The position numbers and the translations under genes are program-made. The notes beneath the pieces were generated by a model. It was not told the DNA's origin and did not search any database. It saw only the letters and a list, made by a program, of their open reading frames with translations. A stretch of DNA of 8,924 nt from positions 1-8,924 of the forward strand of contig JBDRMV010000115.1 in assembly GCA_043811795.1 (NCBI GenBank), given 5' to 3'. The stretch comes from JBDRMV01 sp043811795 (GTDB lineage Bacteria > CG03). Shown here one piece after another: positions 5,864 to 8,924 of this stretch (its first letter is position 1; the number at the start of each line of letters is the position of its first letter).

Positions 5864-6592
5864 TTGTCAGAGGTGAATCTTAAAACAAAACTACTCGGAA
5901 TTCCCGTTCTAACGGACGACAGAATGGGAATCTGCCGGCGTCTCTGCGCGAGAATTTCAGGCGGAGAGTCCTTCCAGATTGTGACGCTGAATGCGCTGAT
6001 GGTGAATCACGCTTTTGAAAAACCGGCTTTTTACGGGATTCTCAAACAGGCGGAGTGCGTGAATGATTCCGCGGGGATTTCGCTCGCTTCTCTTCTGCTG
6101 AACAGGCGCCTGATTGAAAGGTTTCAGGGGATAGAACTTTTTTACGACCTGCTGCGGTTTGCGGAGCGTGAGGAACTTCCGGTTTTTATTTACGGGGCGC
6201 GGGAACATGTTAATGCCGCCTCGTGCGAAAATATAAGGAAGCGGTTTAGCGGGCTCAATCTTTGCGGCCGCCTGAACGGTTATGCGGAAAGGCCTGCAGA
6301 TTTTATTCTTGAAAAGAAACCGCGGATTTTATTTGTTGCTCTTGATTCCCCGCGCCAGGAGGAGTGGATTTACGAGAACATGAGCCGGCTGAACTGCGTC
6401 GTCATGGGCATCGGCGGGTCCCTTGATGTTGTTTCGGGGCGGCTTAAAAGAGCAGGTTATGCAATGCGTTTTCTCGGCGCGGAATGGCTCTTCAGAGTGA
6501 TAAAAGAACCCTGGCGCATCCGGAGGATTTTGAATCTGCCGGTTTTTCTTTTCAGAATTATAAAAATACTTTTTGCGCGGGTTTTGCTATAA
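5864..6592 (+). CDS. WecG/TagA/CpsF-family glycosyltransferase (GT26)
   Basis: A 242-residue member of the family that transfers a sugar (N-acetylmannosamine or its uronic acid in known members) to a lipid-linked intermediate in cell-surface polysaccharide or teichoic-acid synthesis at the inner face of the membrane. Visible motifs: TLNALMVNHA (41-50), ND at 67-68 with D68 as presumed catalytic Asp, ERFQGIELF (85-93), the Rossmann-like VFIYGA (107-112), ILFVALDSPRQEEWI (155-169), GIGGSLDVVSGRLKRA (182-197) and AEWLFRVIKEPWRIRR (206-221). The hydrophobic, basic C-terminus (222-242) suggests membrane attachment. The start is uncertain: TTG at 5864 or GTG at 5873, neither with a clear ribosome site. 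It lies 10 bp after smc and probably relies on that transcript. Pairing with smc suggests shared transcription rather than shared function. The exact sugar cannot be inferred. Confidence 0.92.
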   Translation: MSEVNLKTKLLGIPVLTDDRMGICRRLCARISGGESFQIVTLNALMVNHAFEKPAFYGILKQAECVNDSAGISLASLLLNRRLIERFQGIELFYDLLRFAEREELPVFIYGAREHVNAASCENIRKRFSGLNLCGRLNGYAERPADFILEKKPRILFVALDSPRQEEWIYENMSRLNCVVMGIGGSLDVVSGRLKRAGYAMRFLGAEWLFRVIKEPWRIRRILNLPVFLFRIIKILFARVLL

Positions 6593-6610
6593 TCTAAAGC
6601 AATATATAAT

Positions 6611-6685
6611 TGTAGCGTGCGAGCTTGCTCGTAGGGGATGTAGCGTGCGAGCTTGCTCGCAAATGAAAGCAAGCTTTCATGCTAC
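6611..6685. repeat. REP-like palindromic array with GTAG feet (two direct units and one inverted)
   Basis: Units 1 (6611-6631) and 2 (6639-6659) are identical over 21 bp. Each starts with GTAG (6612-6615, 6640-6643) followed by a short hairpin, GCGAGC-TT-GCTCG(C). A third hairpin, ATGAAAGC-AA-GCTTTCAT (6663-6680), ends in GCTAC (6681-6685), the reverse complement of GTAGC, so it is an inverted unit with a diverged stem. A GTAG tetranucleotide at the foot of a small hairpin, in paired opposite orientation, is the hallmark of REP/BIME elements moved by TnpA-REP (RAYT) HUH enzymes. Their position 18 bp after the glycosyltransferase stop may also protect or terminate that mRNA. Confidence 0.8.
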
Positions 6686-6702
6686 GAGAATGCCTAATAT
6701 AT

Positions 6703-6708
6703 TATAAT
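6703..6708 (+). promoter_or_regulatory. -10 box of the tRNA-Leu promoter
   Basis: A perfect TATAAT ends 8 bp before the first tRNA base, so transcription would begin almost at the mature 5' end. No good -35 is visible at 16-18 bp upstream, where the sequence runs into the CTAC end of the palindromic array. The insertion of that array may have replaced the original -35. Confidence 0.55.
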
Positions 6709-6716
6709 CTTAAAAT

Positions 6717-6800
6717 GCCGGAGTGGCGGAACTGGTATACGCGCCGGTCTCAAAAACCGGTGGGCTTTTGTCCGTGTGGGTTCGAGTCCCACCTCCGGCA
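6717..6800 (+). tRNA. tRNA-Leu (anticodon CAA)
   Basis: An 84-nt class II tRNA. The acceptor stem GCCGGAG pairs perfectly with CTCCGGC (6793-6799) and A6800 is the discriminator. The anticodon stem CCGGT/ACCGG encloses the loop CTCAAAA, giving anticodon CAA at 6751-6753, which reads UUG leucine codons. The long variable arm folds as GGGC-TTTT-GTCC, as expected for tRNA-Leu, and the T arm is GTGGG-TTCGAGT-CCCAC. The 3' CCA is not encoded (AAA follows), so a CCA-adding enzyme is needed. Open frames across this region are spurious. Confidence 0.97.
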
Positions 6801-6834
6801 AAAATGGAAGGGGGAAAAGGGGGACGGTGCTTTA

Positions 6835-6854
6835 CCTGTCTGCCGCCAGGCAGG
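6835..6854. repeat. CCTGTCTG-CCGC-CAGGCAGG hairpin after tRNA-Leu
   Basis: An 8-bp stem (6835-6842 with 6847-6854, one G-T pair) closes a CCGC loop. It resembles the CCTGCCTG/CAGGCAGG palindromes that recur between genes in many uncultured bacteria. There is no U-tract after it, so it is not an intrinsic terminator. It may mark the processing or 3' region of the tRNA transcript. Confidence 0.65.
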
Positions 6855-6910
6855 CAATATGACATTTTCAGGTCGAAGTGTTTCATCCGCCTATGGTGGG
6901 CCGGTCAGAG

Positions 6911-6925
6911 TCCGCCTCGGGCGGA
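6911..6925. repeat. Short TCCGCC-TCG-GGCGGA hairpin upstream of the membrane-protein gene
   Basis: A perfect 6-bp stem with a 3-nt loop, ending 5 bp before the GAGGTGAAGG ribosome-binding region (6931-6940) of the gene starting at 6941. It could influence translation or be a minor palindromic repeat. No T-run follows, so terminator function is unlikely. Confidence 0.45.
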
Positions 6926-6940
6926 AATTTGAGGTGAAGG

Positions 6941-7219
6941 ATGAATAATCTTACAATTCTTGCGTATCTTGCGCTCGCCGGCTTTGCGTTCTATTTCAGT
7001 TTCAGGAAGAAATTTTCTTTTCTGTTTTTGGTAATTGCCGCATTTATTATCGCTGCGAGAACGAATTTTATTTTTATCTCCCTAAAATTCATTATGCTTC
7101 TTACGGTTATAGGCGTTTTATTTTACGGCGCAGGGAGGGTTTTTCCGAAAATTTCAAAAACAGCTTCGGTCGCGGCAACGGCGATAATATTTATTCTGAT
7201 AATGCTTCGGATATGCTGA
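6941..7219 (+). CDS. Small hydrophobic membrane protein of unknown function
   Basis: A 92-residue protein with about four hydrophobic stretches: LTILAYLALAGFAFYF (4-19), FLFLVIAAFIIAA (27-39), FISLKFIMLLTVIGVLFYGA (45-64) and AATAIIFILIMLRI (78-91). Basic loops (RKK at 22-24) suggest topology by the positive-inside rule. A good ribosome site (GAGGTGAAGG immediately before ATG) supports the start. The stop codon overlaps the next gene by 7 bp, so it is translationally coupled to the oppB-like permease and likely belongs to the same transporter operon. I do not recognise the family, and no catalytic motif is visible. It may be an accessory or merely a co-encoded membrane protein. Confidence 0.75.
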   Translation: MNNLTILAYLALAGFAFYFSFRKKFSFLFLVIAAFIIAARTNFIFISLKFIMLLTVIGVLFYGAGRVFPKISKTASVAATAIIFILIMLRIC

Positions 7220-8184
7220 AGTATATTATCAGGAGAGTTCTTTCCTACATTCCTCTTTTCATAGGCATAACCCTGCTTTCATTTCTGATAATTCATTTTG
7301 CGCCGGGCGGCCCGGAAATGGTGATGGGTTTCGGCTCGTCGAGGGTTGACCCGCAGATGCGTCAGAAGGTGCAGCGGATTTACGGCCTTGATAAGCCGGT
7401 TTACGTTCAGTATTTCAAATGGATAAAGAACATTTTCCTGCTTGATTTCGGGGTCTCGTTCCAGGACGGCGAAAGGGTCTCAAGAAAGATTTTTCAGCGT
7501 CTTCCCGCCACGATTCTGCTGAATGTCTGTTCTCTTCTTCTGATTTTTGCCGTCGCAATTCCTGCGGGCGTTTACTCGGCGGTTAAATACAGGTCTCTTT
7601 TCGACAATCTGACGACAGTGTTTGTCTTTATCGGATTTTCGGTGCCGGTTTACTGGCTGGCGCTGCTGCTTATGGATTTGCTGAGCGTCCGGGCGGGGAT
7701 TCTTCCCGTTTCGGGTATGGTTTCGTTCGGCTGGGAGAACTTTTCGTTCTTCGGGAAGATTATTGATGTCATCTGGCATCTTATTCTTCCCGTTTTTATT
7801 TCGGCGTTCGCGGGCCTCGCCGCTCTTTCAAGATACGTCAAAGCGGAAATGCTGGACGTCCTCTCTTCCGATTACATTCTTGCCGCCCGCGCCCGGGGAA
7901 TAAAAGAGCGCGACGTTATATGGGGGCACGCTTTCCGCAACGCCCTTCTTCCGCTTGCCACTCTTATGGGCCTTATGCTTCCTGCTATCATCGGCGGCGG
8001 AGTCATTTTTGAAACGATTTTTTCATGGCCCGGCGTGGGGCGTCTGATGTATCAGGCGGTTATGGCGAGGGACTACCCCCTGATTATGGGAAACGGCGTG
8101 ATTGTTACGGTTCTCACCCTGCTCGGAAATTTTCTCGCCGATATTTCGTATGCGTATCTCGACCCGAGGATAAGATATAAATAA
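7213..8184 (+). CDS. Peptide ABC transporter permease, OppB/DppB type
   Basis: A 323-residue inner-membrane permease, a normal length for the family. It begins with the typical N-terminus (RRVLSYIPLFIGITLLSFL followed by APGGPE), a first membrane helix leading into a periplasmic segment with GLDKPVYVQYFKW and LDFGVSF. Further helices lie near 100-125, 130-155, 185-205, 245-270 and 285-310. The EAA cytoplasmic loop that docks the ATPase is DYILAARARGIK...NALLP (220-247). FSWPGVGRLMYQAVMARDYP and the C-terminal YAYLDPRIRYK are also family marks. It would form the channel with the OppC-like partner downstream for uptake of oligopeptides, dipeptides or related solutes. The substrate cannot be assigned, because the ATPases and the binding protein are outside the window. 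YejB is a possible subfamily. Confidence 0.95.
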   Translation: MLKYIIRRVLSYIPLFIGITLLSFLIIHFAPGGPEMVMGFGSSRVDPQMRQKVQRIYGLDKPVYVQYFKWIKNIFLLDFGVSFQDGERVSRKIFQRLPATILLNVCSLLLIFAVAIPAGVYSAVKYRSLFDNLTTVFVFIGFSVPVYWLALLLMDLLSVRAGILPVSGMVSFGWENFSFFGKIIDVIWHLILPVFISAFAGLAALSRYVKAEMLDVLSSDYILAARARGIKERDVIWGHAFRNALLPLATLMGLMLPAIIGGGVIFETIFSWPGVGRLMYQAVMARDYPLIMGNGVIVTVLTLLGNFLADISYAYLDPRIRYK

Positions 8185-8250
8185 GAAAGTGGTTAAGTGA
8201 TTAGTAGTTATGTGGGTAGGAATATCAGGCAAATAGATTAAATACGAAAG
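8185..8250. repeat. 66-bp spacer with a degenerate 8-bp tandem repeat
   Basis: Between the two permease genes, successive octamers AAGTGGTT, AAGTGATT, AGTAGTTA and TGTGGGTA (8187-8218) look like slipped copies of one unit. The rest is AT-rich and unremarkable, with only a weak GAAAG ribosome site before 8251. Such a spacer is unusual between oppB and oppC, which normally abut. Confidence 0.45.
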
Positions 8251-8924
8251 ATGCTGAAAAATAGAAGAAATTACATCGGGATGGCGGGCGTCGTGTTTCT
8301 GGCGCTGCTGGTTTTTGCCGCCGTTTTCGCGCCCCGCATATGCAGGTTTTCGCCTTACGAGCAGAATCTTTCGGAGAAACTTCGCACGCCTTCGGCTGAG
8401 CATCTGTTCGGGACGGATGAGTACGGGCGGGACATTTTCGCCCGCAGCGTTTACGCCGCAAGAGTTTCCCTCTCTGTGGCTGCCGTCGCAATTGTTATTT
8501 CTACCGTAATCGGTACGGTTCTCGGTCTTGCCGCAGGTTTTTTCAGGGGTTTCGTAGATTCGCTCATCGTAAAAATTACGGATGTCTTTTTGTGCATACC
8601 GACTTTTTTTCTGATTCTTATGGTCGTGGCTTTCTGGTCGCCGTCGATAATAAACATAATGATTGTCATAGGGATTACTTCGTGGCCGGGACTCGCCCGC
8701 CTCGTACGGGCGGAGGCGCTGTCCGTGGCGGCGCGGGACTATATCAGCGCGGTGAGAGTCCTCGGTTTTTCAAAGGCGAGAATAATGTTTGTTCACATCC
8801 TGCCGAATGTTCTCGCTCCTGTTTTCGTAGCGGTAATTCTCGGGCTGGGGTCGGCGATTCTTGTGGAGTCGGGAATTTCCTTTCTCGGCCTCGGCGTTCA
8901 GCCGCCGTTCGCGTCATGGGGAAA
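8251..8924 (+). CDS. Peptide ABC transporter permease, OppC/DppC type (3' end beyond window)
   Basis: An open frame of 224 codons running off the window edge, where about 60-80 codons are probably missing relative to the usual 280-300. The N-terminus (YIGMAGVVFLALLVFAAVFAP) is the first membrane helix. Next comes the OppC signature HLFGTDEYGRDIFARSVYAAR (51-71 region), then helices at about 73-98, 113-128 and 133-142. The EAA loop is ARDYISAVRVLGFSKARI followed by FVHILPN (161-186), then a helix at 188-205 and the conserved ESGISFLGLG (206-215) leading into QPPFASWG. It pairs with the OppB-like permease to make the heterodimeric channel. Start chosen at 8251; an in-frame ATG at 8281 is less likely because it would cut into the cytoplasmic N-terminus. 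The next genes outside the window are probably the ATPases or a binding protein. Confidence 0.93.
   Translation, partial: MLKNRRNYIGMAGVVFLALLVFAAVFAPRICRFSPYEQNLSEKLRTPSAEHLFGTDEYGRDIFARSVYAARVSLSVAAVAIVISTVIGTVLGLAAGFFRGFVDSLIVKITDVFLCIPTFFLILMVVAFWSPSIINIMIVIGITSWPGLARLVRAEALSVAARDYISAVRVLGFSKARIMFVHILPNVLAPVFVAVILGLGSAILVESGISFLGLGVQPPFASWG

Noticed and set aside
6818..6832. Similarity of GGGACGGTGCT to GGGACGGGGCT near 72-82, as a dispersed repeat
   Set aside because: Only about 11 bp with a mismatch and no shared flanks; too short to support a repeat family from this window.
6679..6948. Two overlapping plus-strand frames across 6679-6948
   Set aside because: Both run through tRNA-Leu and its flanking hairpins, so they are chance frames.
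1..8924. CRISPR array, prophage, integrase or transposase genes
   Set aside because: No evenly spaced repeat-spacer array and no recombinase motif was seen on either strand; only non-autonomous repeat structures are present.

Overview
This looks like a chromosomal segment from an uncultured bacterium. The gene content is ordinary bacterial housekeeping: a full-length SMC condensin, a WecG/TagA/CpsF glycosyltransferase, a tRNA-Leu without an encoded CCA end, and an OppB/OppC-type peptide ABC permease pair. These are embedded in intergenic DNA rich in short palindromic repeats. That repeat style resembles genomes of candidate phyla such as Omnitrophota or Elusimicrobiota, but this placement is an impression and cannot be proven from the window. 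The core genes use mixed, fairly GC-rich codons, whereas the toxin-antitoxin (TA) genes at 1430-1991 are clearly AT-rich.

Layout. Positions 1-470 hold a TA remnant: a strong promoter, an intact DUF2281-like antitoxin and, overlapping its stop codon by ATGA, only the first ~15 codons of a MazF/PemK-like toxin before it runs out of frame. A class II-type histone-deacetylase-fold amidohydrolase (460-1308) starts inside this toxin remnant. A 30-bp perfect direct repeat (1318-1347 and 2411-2440) then brackets a 1.06-kb block that looks inserted. The block contains a consensus promoter, a complete RHH antitoxin/MazF toxin pair, a possible minus-strand gene fragment, a cluster of repeats built on an AAATAGAAGTGACCC core, and a 10-bp palindrome. 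The right-hand repeat copy ends in a TATAAT box directly in front of smc.

Positions 2443-6592 carry smc and, 10 bp later, the glycosyltransferase, probably one transcription unit. A REP-like palindromic array with GTAG feet (6611-6685) follows, then tRNA-Leu(CAA) with its own -10 box, two further hairpins, a small membrane protein of unknown function, and the peptide transporter permeases oppB-like (7213-8184) and oppC-like (8251 to the window end, truncated by the edge).

How it fits together. smc with the glycosyltransferase, and the small membrane protein with oppB/oppC, are two ordinary operons. The accessory interest lies in the two TA modules on either side of the deacetylase-fold gene (one decayed, one intact), the apparent insertion next to smc, and the unusual ATPase motifs of the SMC protein. 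I found no convincing new multi-gene system. The best leads are the direct-repeat-bounded TA cassette, the REP-like array and the SMC motif changes.
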